Notes: generated by a model not told the origin, from the letters alone. DNA of 64,000 nucleotides from Fistulifera solaris (GCA_030295235.1 AP026140.1:496001-560000); one strand, 5' to 3'. Counted from the stretch's first letter, positions 21,601 through 34,408 are shown. Translations and numbers: made by a program.

Positions 21601-24600
21601 GAAGCCAATGAGCATAGGTGTCATTTCTGAGTTTGCTTTTTGTGCATATTTGAAAACGTCTGTCTGAACTCGTTGCATTGTAGCCTGAGAACAGTGCGTT
21701 TGCGATGCCCTCTCAGAGGATACGTCAAACGAGAGAGTGGACGACACCGGAGGCATACCGACTTGCATTCTCGACAGATAACAAACAAATTTTTCCAGTT
21801 GAATTGGTGCCAGCGGTTTCGATGCAAATGCTTGGAGTTGCTTGAACGGAATATTAACCGCAGCGCAGTTCTGAACATCCAAGTAAAACTTTTCTTGCGA
21901 ATAGTCAGATATGCGCGGTACAACCCACAACCGGTGTGAAGAAAATGATTCAGGTCGACTTAATATCATAGCGGAACGAGGTAATGATTCCGGGTAGACA
22001 CTTGTGTTCTTTATCATAGCCCGAACACCTTCCTGGTTTAGAAAAGTGTGCAATTCCCCAATCAGCCTGGTGACTGAGTCCTTGCCGGCAAACATCCCTT
22101 TCAGTTTACTCATTCCACTATCAGGCTGAAACTTTGGAATCGATGGATGCGATGCTACCGGCGGATTTTCGGCAAGAATTCTTAGAATTGACATCTCAGC
22201 GGAAAGCGTTTTGTAATCCGACGGCGGGATGAGTCTAAAAAGCATTCGGCCCCAATTATGTGGTCTATCAGCGGGATGAAGCTTGAACTTCACAGTGTTC
22301 GTAAGCAGGTCATAAAGGAGAGGAAAGCCATATCTAGATGATGCCATTTCCACCCCAGACGATACGGCATTATTTATGAACTCAAGAGCCTTTAGCCCTC
22401 CGTATGCTACATCGTCCTGAAGTCAACAAAGAAGGTCAACATTGGCAAAACATTGCAGCAGAATACTCTGTTCCAACAGACTTACCTCCTCTGGTCTACT
22501 ATACGCTGCCCCAAATAGCTTCGCCGATACCATTGTCTTCTTCGGATTTTCGATGATTGTAAAGTCCGCACCAAAGTCAAAATTTTCTACCAGCGGTGGC
22601 TTTTCTTTGCCCAATTGTACGGTGAGCGTCTTGTCTTTAGGCAATGACGAGAGGCTGGAAACCGCTCCCACAAAAGCCTTCCGATTAAGAAGCGTAAGCG
22701 AAAGTCGATCCTTACTTTCGGGTGTACAAAGCTGAAGAAGAAGCAACTCCTCTTCGGTTGTCAATCTACACGCCGAAGATACATATCCGTGTTTCTTCAC
22801 ATATGCCTCCATTTCCTCCGAGATGCTCCATGGACACTTCATTGTCGATTCCGAACCCAATCCTACCGTCACAACCGACAACTTTAACCTACAAGCATGA
22901 GCATCTGGGTGAAAGTCATTGCCAAGAAATTCAAGCTGGTTAAAGATTTGTTGCTAAAATCCTTAAAGCGTGAGCTGCATTTAGCCGTAAAGATTCAAGC
23001 AAGCAATTGATTAGGGACTCACCTCTTCTGCGTTCAGCTCTTCACTAACACATGACTCGACCATTTTGAACACCTCCGCATACGAACCGGTGATAAAGTA
23101 CATAAGCATCAAATAAAGAGAGGACGCCAGAGAAGGGGTGACAAGGAAAGACTGCGAATTGTGAATTGGATAAAGGTAGGACCGTACTTCCCCAATGTTG
23201 TTGTTCCAGTCTTTGTTGCGCCTGTCAAGAATGACTTGCACAGAAAGATGAGAGCCGTCTACATGGAGGCGCCGCGGTAAAGCACAGCTTGGCATCAAAA
23301 CGAAAAGATCATTGTCCGAATTTTGAAGAACGATATAATGAGCAATCGTACCAAGCAAACGCTCCGAGATTTCACGTGCTTCGGTCGATGTGGCTATGAA
23401 CAGACCGTCATAATCATTGCTGTAAATACGCTGCTCTACTTGCCCGTCAACCACTTCTTCAGTCTTGGCTTTGAATGAGAGATTTACTCGAGGTAGCTCA
23501 ATCAAATCGATGGAACCAGGATCGTGAGGGGTCTTTAATTCTTCTTTACTCCAAACAAGGACATGAGCAAGATTATCGAGTCGCGAGAGAAGCATGCCGA
23601 CTCGTTTCAACAATGAAGAAGGAGGCGCGGTAAGGATATTCAGTAGCGTGTGAGATGCTCGATTATTATCGAGTTGCTGAATTGAATGATCATATCCGAG
23701 CACAGGAATACGCTGGATGAGAGCTTCTGCGGCTGAATTACAGTAGCCAGTCTCGTCAAATTCGGAGCCCTTGGAAAGGATAATGCGTAATCTAGTCGAC
23801 GGCGTGTTTTCATCTATTGGTGGCTTTTCTACGTCATCCTCACTTCTTGTAGGCTCTTTCTCGTAGCCGATTATGTTGTCGTCTTCGCTTTGCCAAAAGT
23901 GATACTTCGCGACAAGTGCCGAAGGAAGTAAACCCGCTAGAAACCTGGGAGGAACGTAAGTCTGCAACCCCAACTCAGAATTCAATGCTCGAGTTACAAG
24001 TAGAGATGGTCCGGGGTCGACTGTAGTCATCGGAACACCCGCGGATAGGGATAAAATCCCGCCTACTCGGTCAGGATATGGCTCTCCCTTTACTTCATGC
24101 AGACACATAGAGATATTGGATGAGTATTCAAGGACACGCATGTGCCTCCTTCCATGCTCAACAACATTGAAAACAGCCAAGACAGGAGGATGCTGCCAAA
24201 CAACAACTTCCTTCAAAGTGTGACTACCTGGCGCCCCGTCAGTTGCTTTGTTGTTTTTCATCCAACCACTCAATACAACGAATGCTTCATCGGCTTGATT
24301 TTTCGGGCTCATGTACAAAGTCGTTTCCGGTAGAATTAGCGCCAACTTGTCCTTGAGTATATCAGCTATCCACATTTCATCCCTGTGAAGGTTATTTGGA
24401 AATTTCCGGGAGAGACGAGGGTCCAAAAATCCCTTTATGTCGTAGTAGTTTCGGCTATCAGGGCCCCAGGACAAAACGTCGTATCTTCGTCCCACAAGTC
24501 GCCACCAGTACCGATTGGTCGTGTGGACAACCTCAGCACATGCAACGTCCGAAGCATCTTTCAGAGCTGTGCTCCTTGTGGCTCTGAAGTCACGGTTTTC

Positions 24601-27600
24601 AATGATATGGGGATCAAGAAGTGACATTTTATGATTTTGCAAAGTGAAGTCACTGAGTTGGACATTCACTTCGATACCTACAGCCTTCGTCGTGACGTAG
24701 AGCATCCATTCTTCGTATGTTTGACCTTCTTTTGGGATACGGTAACTACCATCTCGTAAATTTTTATCTTCGGTGTCTGGGACAAAGCGACCATAACAAG
24801 TTTGGTGCTGAATACTCTGCCAATGGCGATTCTCCTCAGTGCTTTCTTCTCGTGTACCGGTACCTGTTGCAATGCGCACAACCGCTTCCATAGCTCGGTC
24901 ACCTTCTTTAGGATGCTCTCGAATGAAGCGTAGAATGTTGTATCGATGGGACTGGATACAATCGAAAATTTCTGATTGAGCTATCTGAATTGAAGGAGGT
25001 GGCTGTGTTGGGTTCGCTGTATCTTGCAAATCATCATAGACTTTACTGCTGAAGCGATGATTGATGGTAAGATAAACTTGCGACGACATGATGATCGACA
25101 CGGCTCTGTAGTCGAGATCCTCATAATCATAATTCTTGAAGAGGTACAATAGATGAGCGTGAGTGAGACATCCGGTGGTTACGTCTTTAGACCGTGATGG
25201 ATCAATCCAATACTCGAGAGTCGGAATAGCCTGAGCATCAAGAACGCCACGCAACTTCTTCAAAGCATTCTCCACCTTGATGTTGTCCAAGGATTCCAAC
25301 CCACGAGGCCGCGGCTGGCCGGGGATGCACTTTTTCAGAGCATACTTCAAGTACCCCTCGAGTCGAACAGCCAGTCGAATCGCATACAAAATCAATGGTC
25401 CACTTGCGCTCTTCTTAGTGTAACGTCCCACATCCATATCTAGCGCTCGTTCTAATATTTTGATGACACAACTTATCAGAACGTCAGGCGACTTGGCTAT
25501 TTCATTGAACAAAGTACCATGAGGTGTCGCAAGAAGAGCCTCAAGACGATCGATATCAATGACAGGAACCTCATTGATGAAGTCAGCGAAGTCTGCTGGT
25601 TTCCATCGTCCAGGTTCGAACAGTGCTGCATCCACAATGAGCTGCAGCGACTTAGTCTTCAAGGCCGACAATCTTGACGGATCTCCGTTCGCAAAAAAAT
25701 CTAAAATCAAAGGAATGCGTATGTACGGTACAGTTAAGAATTGCACGAACCGTTCAGAGTCAGACGGTGTTAGGACGTTGCCAAAAGTGGGAAGCTCTTT
25801 CGTTTCAAGATGTAACACATCATCCTCCGTAACCACTGAAACGGGCTTTGACCTGGACGAGTAGGATAAGATGGTGAGAACATTGTTAACAGCCCAATGA
25901 GCCAAATGCGACGCTCGACGCGTGCTTACCGCTTGGCCAAAAACTTCTCGCCGCAAGAATTAACAACTGTCGTGGCATCGGCGGATGATAATCGCGATCG
26001 TTCGATCTTCGACTTTGCTGAGAAAAGGGCGAGAAATCCTTTGAAGGCCGAAGATTTTTTCGTAGGCTCTTGTTGCGCAATTCGCTCAACGAACTGCTGG
26101 TCGTGACCTCGAAAAGCAGTGACATGGTAGGAGAACAACGGGTTTTCTTTCTCTTTCTCATTTCTCTTTACTTGCCAATGAAGAGTAGCATCAGATGGAA
26201 GCCATGTGTGTGTTTCCGGAACGTCCGGAGTCTGATCTTTGCCTGATACAGCGTGCTTGAAATGGAAAACTATATCCCGGAAATACTCGAACTCGGGCAG
26301 GACCTCGATCAGCGACCCATTTGAACCCCCAATCAGTCGAGCAGCATGGTTTGTCATTTCTTCGTCAGTGCGTGGATGAGGGCGCTGCATCGCCAACTGA
26401 ATAGACAGCTGATCTATCAAAGCCACATCACCCTTCATGGGGGAAAGGCTTTTGTCAAAATTAAAAATAGTATTACGGAAGGTACCATCGCGTCTCATAC
26501 TCAAGTTCCTCAGATAATCTAAACACTGGTATCGAAGCGAACAAACATTCGGATCGTAAATGGGAAGATTTGATCCCAGTGTATCGTACGCTCCAGCTTC
26601 AATTGCAAAGGGCTCGGTAGGACCCTCACATAGACCCGAATAATGCAAGGCAAAAGTACTGGGATCGTCCACAGCCACTGCCCGGCAGATGGCGTCGGCG
26701 ACACAAGCGGCTGCAGCAAAAGCGGTGGAACGGATGGCGATCAATCCTCTGGATTGCTGGACGCATGCGGTGGCCGCCGAATATATTCTGCAAAGTCTTC
26801 GGATGAGAAAAAGCAAATTTAACTGAGTTTCTCGGCGCATTTCACTTTTTCGCCAGAAGCAAAACTTAGGATCCAAGTTGGGCATGGGCAACACCGTGGT
26901 CAGCGCATGCTGAGCAGCCGACGCTGCGAAGGCGGGAGCATTTTTATCAGGCTTCGTTGCTGAAGAAGCAAACTACATGCGTCTGCAACACGTTGCAAGT
27001 AGGAACCAGCAGTTGCATAATCTTTGGCTACAGGGGGAAGGTGCTCATCCGTCAATACTGCTGGAATCAAGATAGGATCAGGTCGAGGGTCTCCCATCAA
27101 ACGCTTGACAACTTCCTCATAATTGTCCCTTCGTAAACGACCAAAGAGCGGAAATGCAGCAGAGCCAGCTCCAGTGCGCATCGAGACAATTTTGCCCTTA
27201 GAGAAGTCGTCGGTCATGGCAGCCGCAGTCAACCCGTGACTGTACTGATCCATTGGTTTTGCAGACGAAAAGTTAATCTTTTTCAACAGCTTGTCTAAAA
27301 GATCCCACGTATCAGACAGCGACGCACCAAGACTTCCGTCTCCAACAGTATTGGGATGAATTGTCGATGCAAAGTTTGCGATGTTTCTTCCTGCCAGCTT
27401 CAAGATTCGGGTATCTTCTGGATCCATGGAAGAGGGAGGAGCATGCTCAATTTCACCATAGGCAAGTTGAACGGCAGCGTTCATCAAAAGCAGGGTAGCA
27501 TATTTGGAGCTGCTAGTACCGGTTGCGGGAGAGCTCGTCAACGCTAGTCTCGCCAACGGATGGTACGACTGCGCCGATATTTCGTCCGGAACTTCCAAGT

Positions 27601-29402
27601 ATTCCGAGGGACCCTGATCCAAGTTGGAGAGTAGAGGACGCGAGTTCAAGGCCGGCAAAAGCTTGGTGTACAAGAAAGCCGCGTTGTTCTTATGACTCGG
27701 ATAAACTTGCATGCGAAACAATAGAGTCCAGAAAGTAGAATCCATAATACGAACACTCGGGATGTCCCAAATGGTCATGGCAAGCTGTTTCAATTCACGA
27801 CCAGTCTCGGGATCAAAGCTAGCTGGATGGTATTGCAGACCATCACGACCCGTGTTGCAAACGGTGAAACTCCAGCGGTTGTTTCCGCAGTTTCGAATGA
27901 TGTAAAGACACAAGTACGTGTAATCGGGCTGCTGCCAACCACCCGGTAACACGAGCTGTTGGTTGTCTTGGACCTGCTCCAAAAACGGCACAAAGACGTT
28001 GATGAAATTCATAAAAAGCCCGTCCAAAGCAGCCCCGGAAGCACCCGCCGAGTGCGGAAGAAGACTGATCAGCTTAATACACGCTTCACAAGCCATGTGG
28101 TTGTTGTGTAAGAATGCGATCGGATTCTTCCCCGCCCGCTTCTGAGCGGTCATGGCACACACATGACTGACAAAACTCAAAGCCTTGGAAAGTTGCTGAT
28201 AATTCGCGGATCGGTCCGCCAATTTTTCTTTCGGTACCGGCTTTTGCTGAATGTACGTGTTCAGATTCATCAAGGCCCAGAACGGTGGAACACGAAAGAT
28301 CGGAGCGAAGGTGCGTTCCGGCAACTTGTTGCTTCCCACCAAGTATTCGTACGGATTGAACGAAGCCATCGTCATATCGACTTCTCCGCTCGTCGTTGAC
28401 GACGACAAATGAAAACCACTCGTCCCCAAACCCGCCGTCGTGTCCGACACACGCGCCTTGCGCGATTCTTCTCGTTCTTTGCGCATTTGTTCCTTTTGAC
28501 GAGCTTCTTCTTGTTCGCGCAAGCGTCGTGCCTTGGCTTCAGCGTCCGGTGCGATCGCCAAAGACTGTCCGGTGCCCGCAAAGCTACTGACACTCGACAC
28601 GGCCGTCGCCGCGGGAGTCCGGGGGAGCGGATACTTGGTCGTATCTTCCGTCGGTGCTTTCGCCGGCGTCGTCATGCTCGGTGTTTTGGCGACAACGGGG
28701 GTACCCGTCGACTTGATCGACGACGTCAAAGGCGAACTGGCTCGACTCCCCGCCGGTGTCGTCGTTTTGCTACTACTCGGCGATGCAATGCCCAGGCGTG
28801 CCAAAGCCGCCTCCGCCGAAGATGGAGCCGCCGGTGAGTTTGACTTGGGGGTATGGCTGACGGGGGTGGCGACCGAGTTCTGCGAACCACTGAACGTACT
28901 AGAAGGAGTCGTCATCGCGGTAGGGGTAGACACTTGTGGTGGACCGGGAAAGGACATTCCGGACGTGGTGGTGGGTGCCGGCATACTCGACAAACCGAGG
29001 TTCGTCGAGCCAGACAAGTTGTTCGAAGGAGCATTCAATCCTTCCAAACCAGCAAAAGGGTCTTCTGGTTCGTAGCGAGGTTGCGGCATGGTAAAGGATC
29101 CTGTAGGAGCAAAGGATACCGGCGGCTGCTGCTGAGCTCGTTGCGGATGTACTTGCGGCACTGCGGAGGGGAACGAAGCTTGCTGCATACGCTGCTGCAT
29201 GTTGGGAGGCACAAAAGCCGGTGTCACCGGAGTCACGTAGGTCGGAGGAAACCATCCTTCCTTGTTGTTGTAGGATCCCCACCACCAGGCCCCCCTCCTG
29301 ATTAGGCTTGGCAAGAATGGTAGCACCCGGCGGGAAGGAGAGTTGCGACTGGCGCGGATCACCTTGAAACAGGTGTTTGGAGACGTAGTGCGCGGGCTGC
29401 AT
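15674..29402 (-). CDS. Giant DUF3638/DUF3645 ATPase-like protein with SH3, EF-hand and Vps62-like domains
   Basis: One gene of about 4,400 codons assembled from collinear minus-strand blocks. Domain order: SH3 (ATG 29402 to about 29200, ending WWWGSYNNKEGWFPPTYV); Pro/Ser/Gln linker; a large helical region; DUF3638 with LGNDFHPDAHACRLKL and Walker-A-like MIMGAGKTTVVTPLLALILADG (about 20770-20825); RKPIFTFSFSRGTK and ATPTSIKSFMLKFVEMM; Walker-B-like LLLDEVDLILHPLKSELNWPIG (about 20270-20330); a poly-Glu tract; YSRDDEMPTPW; two canonical EF-hands (DRDRDGLLNQED about 16562-16597, DKDSDGFINLEE about 16455-16488); and a Vps62/DUF946-like end (ISIWNPS, FRLAWSL, GEEFVALGFIGS). GT-AG introns fit at 25853-25929, 22954-23024, 22417-22485, 21113-21175 and 17718-17788. 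Single-base breaks lie near 29290, 20693, 17636 and 17161. The join near 26930-26990 is uncertain (53-nt intron or frameshift). Family function is unknown; the motifs suggest a SecA- or SF2-like ATPase. Confidence 0.82.
17657..17717 (-). repeat. GAA/GAG trinucleotide tract encoding poly-glutamate
   Basis: An almost pure (GAR)n tract on the minus strand just after the intron acceptor at 17718. Read in the frame that joins LKEQ to VVNESAKRR it encodes about 19 consecutive glutamates. A GAA-rich exon start of this kind can also act as a splicing enhancer. Confidence 0.85.
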
Positions 29403-30054
29403 TTTGGATCTTTGACGGACCCGATCTTTGTTGCTCAAGTTTTAAAGGCAAAATGCACGGCAATTTACAGTGCTTCAAGGAATAGAGAAAGTTTTTCAAT
29501 AACCGTTCACTTTCTTCGAATAGGAGGATGAGGAAAGCACCTTTGACCCAGGAAGCAAGAATGAAGATCAACGTTAACGGACCGCGAAAGGGGCATCATC
29601 GGTGGGAGGATCGTTTGTCGTTTGTCGTCCTCCTTGTTCACTCCACGCTCACAGTGAGCCAATGCCAGTTGACCGTCACTATATGTGTTAAAAGTGGGGG
29701 ACGTACGTCCTTCGTCTCGCCACGCAATTTAAAACATCAACGGCATTAAGGCGATCGATCGGCGACGAAACTCTAAGCAGAAAACCTGCTTACAAAATAA
29801 AAGTACTATCACCAGTGCCGCTCCAACGGTACTATACGCTTCTATGTAGACGACCTTTTGCAGAGCAATCATTCATCCCTCCATCACCCAAACCGTATTC
29901 CGAAAAAACGTGCTTCACGATCCAAGACAACGGACCGATTTCAACGCCAACAACAACAAACCAACAACCGCAACAAACCTGCCGCCAAACATGGCTTCGG
30001 AATAAGTGCATTATCTTCTTCTGTGACGTTTCCGGCTCACAATTGGTCTTCATC
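29403..30054. promoter_or_regulatory. Divergent promoter region between the giant gene and the 5-phosphatase
   Basis: 652 bp between two divergent start codons. Short ORFs here are incoherent. The region is A/C-rich from 29860 to 29990. No specific element is recognised. Confidence 0.4.
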
Positions 30055-32468
30055 ATGCAAACAACACTCCAACCCATCGAAGATGAAGTATTAGTGCCGT
30101 TACAGCCGGATGAAGAAACGGAAGATGGAAGGGTCCGCAACCGGGAAGCGATTGCGAAAATACGGGATATTTGGATTTACAGTAAAGTGCGGGCCCGACA
30201 AGAGGAATTTACGCAATATCGTAAGGTGCGTGTGCGTATTATAGGAACGCGAACAATGAAAAATGGCTACCTCGTAGTTGTGTGATATCTTCTTTCCTAC
30301 AATCCTTTACACTCTTTATACTCAATCGCTTTTCACTACACACAGGCACTTGTTTTTACCGGCACCTGGAATGTCAATGCCAAAGGCAAAGAAGAACCCC
30401 TCGATGAATGGTTGTGCGCCGATTGGGCCACGCAGGGATTGCCGGACTTGGTCGCCGTCGGTTTTCAAGAAATTGTCGATCTCAATGCCGTCAATGTCGC
30501 CGTCGATAACAAAACCCAACAACGTTCACAAGTTTGGACGGAACGTTTGAATGCCACGCTGAATCAACACGCGAATCAACCGGAGCGTCGGTATGTACTT
30601 GTGGCACAAAAAAGTATGGTCGGATTGTTGATTTGTGTCTTTGTGCGATTTCCGCATTACCCCAAAGTCCAGTACGTTCAAACGAGTCAAGTGGGAGTCG
30701 GTGTCATGGGTATGATGGGCAACAAGGGAGGTGTCAGTGTCCGGTTGCAATTTTACGATTCGTCCTTGTGCTTTGTGTGCAGTCATTTGGCCGCCCATCG
30801 TGAAAATGTCACCGGTCGGAATGCCGATTTTGCCAATGTCTTTTCCAAAACGGTCTTCGATGTCGGCGAAGCCGCCATTCGCGAAGTCATTCGGTCCGGA
30901 TCGTTGTCGCACTTTGCCAGTCAATCCACGACAGTCGGCTTGGCCGATCATGATCATACATTCTGGTTGGGTGATCTCAATTATCGAATTGATGAATCCA
31001 TGCCCACGGAACAAATATTAAAATTGTCGGAAACGTGTCAAAGTTCGCGCCATGTACCACCCGAGTTGCGTCAATTGGATCAATTGAATATGGAACGGTC
31101 CGCCGGTCGGGTCTTTGCCGGATTTCAAGAAGGGGTCTTGCACTTTGCTCCGACGTACAAGTATCAACCGGGCACCGATATGTACGAACAACGTCCCGAA
31201 AAGAAATTACGAGCGCCAGCCTGGTGTGATCGCATTTTGTGGATGTCGCAACAAGCCGAACACGTCCAGCAGTTGACCTATTCCAGAAGTGAACGACCCA
31301 ATTGTTCCGATCATAAACCCGTGTACAGTTCCCTGCAATTGACCGTCAAAGATGTTATTCAAGAAAAACGGGAAGCCATTTATGCCGAATTGAATGCCTT
31401 ATTGAGTCGGTATGAGAATCCGCAAACACTTCCGGTCATTGAATTGGATCAAGTGGCGTTGGACTTTGGACCCATTCGTTACCAGGAACGCAAAACGTTG
31501 TCAATTCGTATCACAAACATTGGGAGTGTCGTGGCCATTTTTCGGTTCGTTCCCAAAACTGATGAGGTACGTCAGTCATTCTTGCTTTGTAGCCGGTGGA
31601 TGCCGCATTTCTGACCTCTCGGTGACAGGTCGGTATCTGCAAACGGTGGCTTTCGGTCAAACCCGCATTTGGTATGTTGGTGCCCGGTGATCCACCTTTG
31701 ACGGTGAATTTCACCATTACGATTGACAGCTACACCGCCCAATTACTCAATTCGGGACGCGAAGTTCTGGATGATATCGTGATTTTGCGTTTGGAAGATG
31801 GTCGTGATTATTATATCACGATCAAAGCATCGTTTGCGCGATCGTGTTTTGGCATGGCAGCCGATGAGCTCGTCATGTATTCCGATCCGATCCGTAGTAT
31901 TCCCATTGATCCCCTGGAACGGGCCAAAAGATTGACCCGACCAACACGAGTACCGCGTTATGTATTCCCAAAGAACTTTGGCGCTGCATTGATGCCATTT
32001 ACCAAAAAGGTTTGGCGGAACCTCATCTCTTTGTCGAATCGGGCATCCCCGAAGAAACGGCCGCTATTCGCGAATGTCTCGACACCGGAACGGCCTTTGG
32101 GCGTTATTCCATCCACTCCTATGCCGACACGTTGGTATCATTCCTTTCCAGTCTTTTCTTCTCCGGTCGTACCGACCAAATTATTTCCGACGGTCGAAAT
32201 TGATTCGCAAACGATCCAATCGAGTGCCCGACGACTGATTGAAGATCTTCCTCCGATTCATTACAATATCTTTGTGTACGTGATTTCCTTTTTCCGTCAC
32301 GTGTTGGCGTTTCGGGATCGCAACTTGTTGACGGCCGCCAAGGTGGCGCGGGTGTGCGTGAACAGTTTGGCGCCCGGTCGGGATTTGGATAATACCGCGG
32401 CGTCCTTACAAAAACGCACGGGCATGCAGTTGATTGTCTTGCATCTGTTGGAGACGAGTAGTATTTGA
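30055..32468 (+). CDS. OCRL/INPP5B-type inositol polyphosphate 5-phosphatase with ASH and RhoGAP-like domains
   Basis: The 5-phosphatase core has all family motifs: TGTWNVNAK, VGFQEIVDL, MMGNKGGVSVR, CSHLAAHRENV, FWLGDLNYRID, APAWCDRILW and NCSDHKPVYS. It removes the 5-phosphate from PI(4,5)P2 and related lipids. An ASH domain follows (LDFGPIRYQERKTLSIRITN), then a RhoGAP-like domain (IPKELWRCIDAIYQKG, DTLVSFLSSL, LIEDLPPIHY). That is the OCRL layout, including a possibly inactive GAP. Introns fit at 30226-30345 and 31567-31628. Within the RhoGAP part the frame changes near 31962 (one G missing: RYGIPKELW) and in TTTT at 32154-32157 (one T extra: SSLSSPVVPTKLFP), after which the frame returns. 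ATG 30055 gives a short N-terminus without a PH domain. Confidence 0.92.
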
Positions 32469-32549
32469 TGAATCTACTACTACTCAGTAAACGTCAAATT
32501 TTATGAATTCTGATATTTACTGTTCGTGTGTTATGCATTTCGATGGCTT

Positions 32550-33029
32550 CTATTCTTCCGCATCTTCATGAAAGGCCTCCAACGCCGCTACAAAATCCGG
32601 TTGCGACCGCAGGTGGGCGGACAGCTTTCGACAAAATTGTACAAAGGCCGGATCGTGCAACAATCGAAACAAATACTGCTGCACCACCGGTTCTTCCAAC
32701 GCTTGGGGTTCGAATGACGTTACAGAAGAAGGATTGAGACTCCACCATTCATCGGTAAATTGCAAACACTGCGGTAGGTCTTTGAATTGCAACACCAACA
32801 CCCGTACCCGCTGTTGTTGGGAATAAATTAAAAGACAGCGTCGACGACGGAGGACCGTCGTATGAGCAGGATCAATTTGGATGCGAATGTGCAACCGCGG
32901 CAAGACCAAACCACCGGCGCGGGGAATCGCTCGTATTTGAATGTTGCGCTGCACGCGCAATCGTTCGTAACCGCCTTCGGGCGTTTGACGAAAGACACGG
33001 ACGGGCCATTCGCGTTCTCGGGAGGCCAT
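32550..33029 (-). CDS. Hypothetical protein, about 159 residues
   Basis: An intact single-exon frame starting at ATG 33029 (MASREREWPVRVFRQ). The first half is basic and beta-like (LRVQRNIQIRAIPRAGG, HIRIQIDPAHTTVLRRRRCLLIY), reminiscent of a PH-like or ubiquitin-like fold. The second half is helical (LEEPVVQQYLFRLLHDPAFVQFCRKLSAHL) with an acidic end. I do not recognise a family. Coding support comes from length and composition, and from tight placement against the 3' end of the 5-phosphatase (about 80 bp). A longer upstream frame to 33149 lacks an ATG closer than 33029 in good context. Confidence 0.6.
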   Translation of the reverse strand: MASREREWPVRVFRQTPEGGYERLRVQRNIQIRAIPRAGGLVLPRLHIRIQIDPAHTTVLRRRRCLLIYSQQQRVRVLVLQFKDLPQCLQFTDEWWSLNPSSVTSFEPQALEEPVVQQYLFRLLHDPAFVQFCRKLSAHLRSQPDFVAALEAFHEDAEE

Positions 33030-33579
33030 GGTTGATTTAGAAGAGTGTGTGCGTAATACTACTTTTTCTTTACTCGATTGAATAGCAGTAGCTTGGGGAA
33101 CAACGAGGATAACACGACATTCGTGATTGTTCTTTCCTGAATAAATCAAGCTATATTTTCTTTGTTAGAGGGATTGTTGCTGAACGAATGAATGAATGAA
33201 GGAAGAGTGATCGTGATATCGTAATAGTCGTGTCCCTTTTCCACAGTGTCAAAGAAAAACGGACGAAAATCATCGCGCCCATTTTGGATGAGAAATAGCT
33301 CGGTACTATCTTGTATCGAGATACTCTCTAAGTGACCACCTCCACGTAGGATTCGTACCAGCCATTATGCTAATGATGAAACGTCTTTCACGCCCGTCAC
33401 TCCTTTCTCGATTGTGTCTCCCCTTCTTCACTGTTCACCTCGTTCGAAGATGATTTCGACGTTTGAATGAAGCAATAAGTGATGATCAGAGCAAGGGACG
33501 ACATTCAACTTGATAACTCCGTTTTTATTGACTCTGTAGTCGTCTCGAAGTTGAATTATTATTTCAAAAAACAACAGAA
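33030..33579. promoter_or_regulatory. Divergent promoter region upstream of the Eco1 gene
   Basis: 550 bp between divergent starts. It contains a short GAAT simple repeat (about 33184-33200). Nothing else is recognised. Confidence 0.4.
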
Positions 33580-34408
33580 ATGACATCGTGTATTATAAAG
33601 GAGAAGAAAGACACGCAACTGTCCATCTGCCACTATTTCGGCGTCCGCCCGTCTCAGCCAGTCCAGAAAACCGCTCCGAAGAAGAAGAAACGCAAATTCG
33701 AACAATTGTATTTGGATTTGGGACAACGCGATTTTGGAAAGCCTGTTCATTGTCATACGTGCGGAATGATGTACGTGCCGGGTGTCAAAGAAGATGGCAT
33801 GACGCACGCGCAACGGTGTCACGTGTTTCAACACGGTGTGCGATGGACACCGACACCCGCGATGCGCCTGGTCAACAAGGTATCGGCCGACGAATGTATT
33901 CTCGAAGTACGTATTTTATTACTTGTGTTGTCGTGATAATGGCGCGCGAAACTCACATCTGGCACTTTCCAAGATACGGCACACCGATCCCCGGATTCTT
34001 CGCAACAAACTAGCCGCAGTATTGGATGTGGTCCAACGAGAATTGAGTTTTGTGACGGATACCGATGGCCTCACGCCACAACAAACGGCCTATCTGTATA
34101 TCGTCCAGAACCGTGTCGTGGGACTCATCGTGGCCGAAACCATTGCTGAAGCTTTCACCGTCCATTCATCCGAGCGCCGTGACGCGCTTATGGGTATCTT
34201 TCAACTGTGGGTGCACGCCAATCATCGACGAAAGGGCATCGCGTCGCGATTGGTGACGGCCGCCCGCGAGCACAAAGTCTTTGGTATGGTCGTACCTTTC
34301 CACCAGACGGCATTTTCCAGTCCGACCCAATCGGGCCTGGAGTTTGCCAAGCAATATGCCAATGGTCCTGTTTTGGTTTACAACTGTGCGTCTCTTGAAT
34401 TGAAATAA
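33580..34408 (+). CDS. ESCO: Cohesin acetyltransferase Eco1/ESCO with PIP box
   Basis: Acetylates SMC3 to establish sister-chromatid cohesion at replication. Three parts are visible. First, a PCNA-interacting PIP box QLSICHYF at residues 13-20, fitting Q-x-x-I-x-x-aromatic-aromatic. Second, the ESCO C2H2 finger, CHTCGMMYVPGVKED with a distal H-x3/4-H pair. Third, a GNAT domain with the acetyl-CoA loop RRKGIASRLVTAAR and the C-terminal AFSSPTQSGLEFAKQY and VLVYN. A 67-nt GT-AG intron fits at 33907-33973, joining ADECILE to IRHTDPRIL in phase 0. The protein is short (about 253 residues), close to yeast Eco1 in size. Both exons are intact. Confidence 0.93.

Noticed and set aside
28409-29305. Long Arg/Gly- and Val/Gly-rich plus-strand frames
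   Set aside because: They lie opposite the Pro/Ser/Thr-rich linker of the giant gene and show only biased composition.
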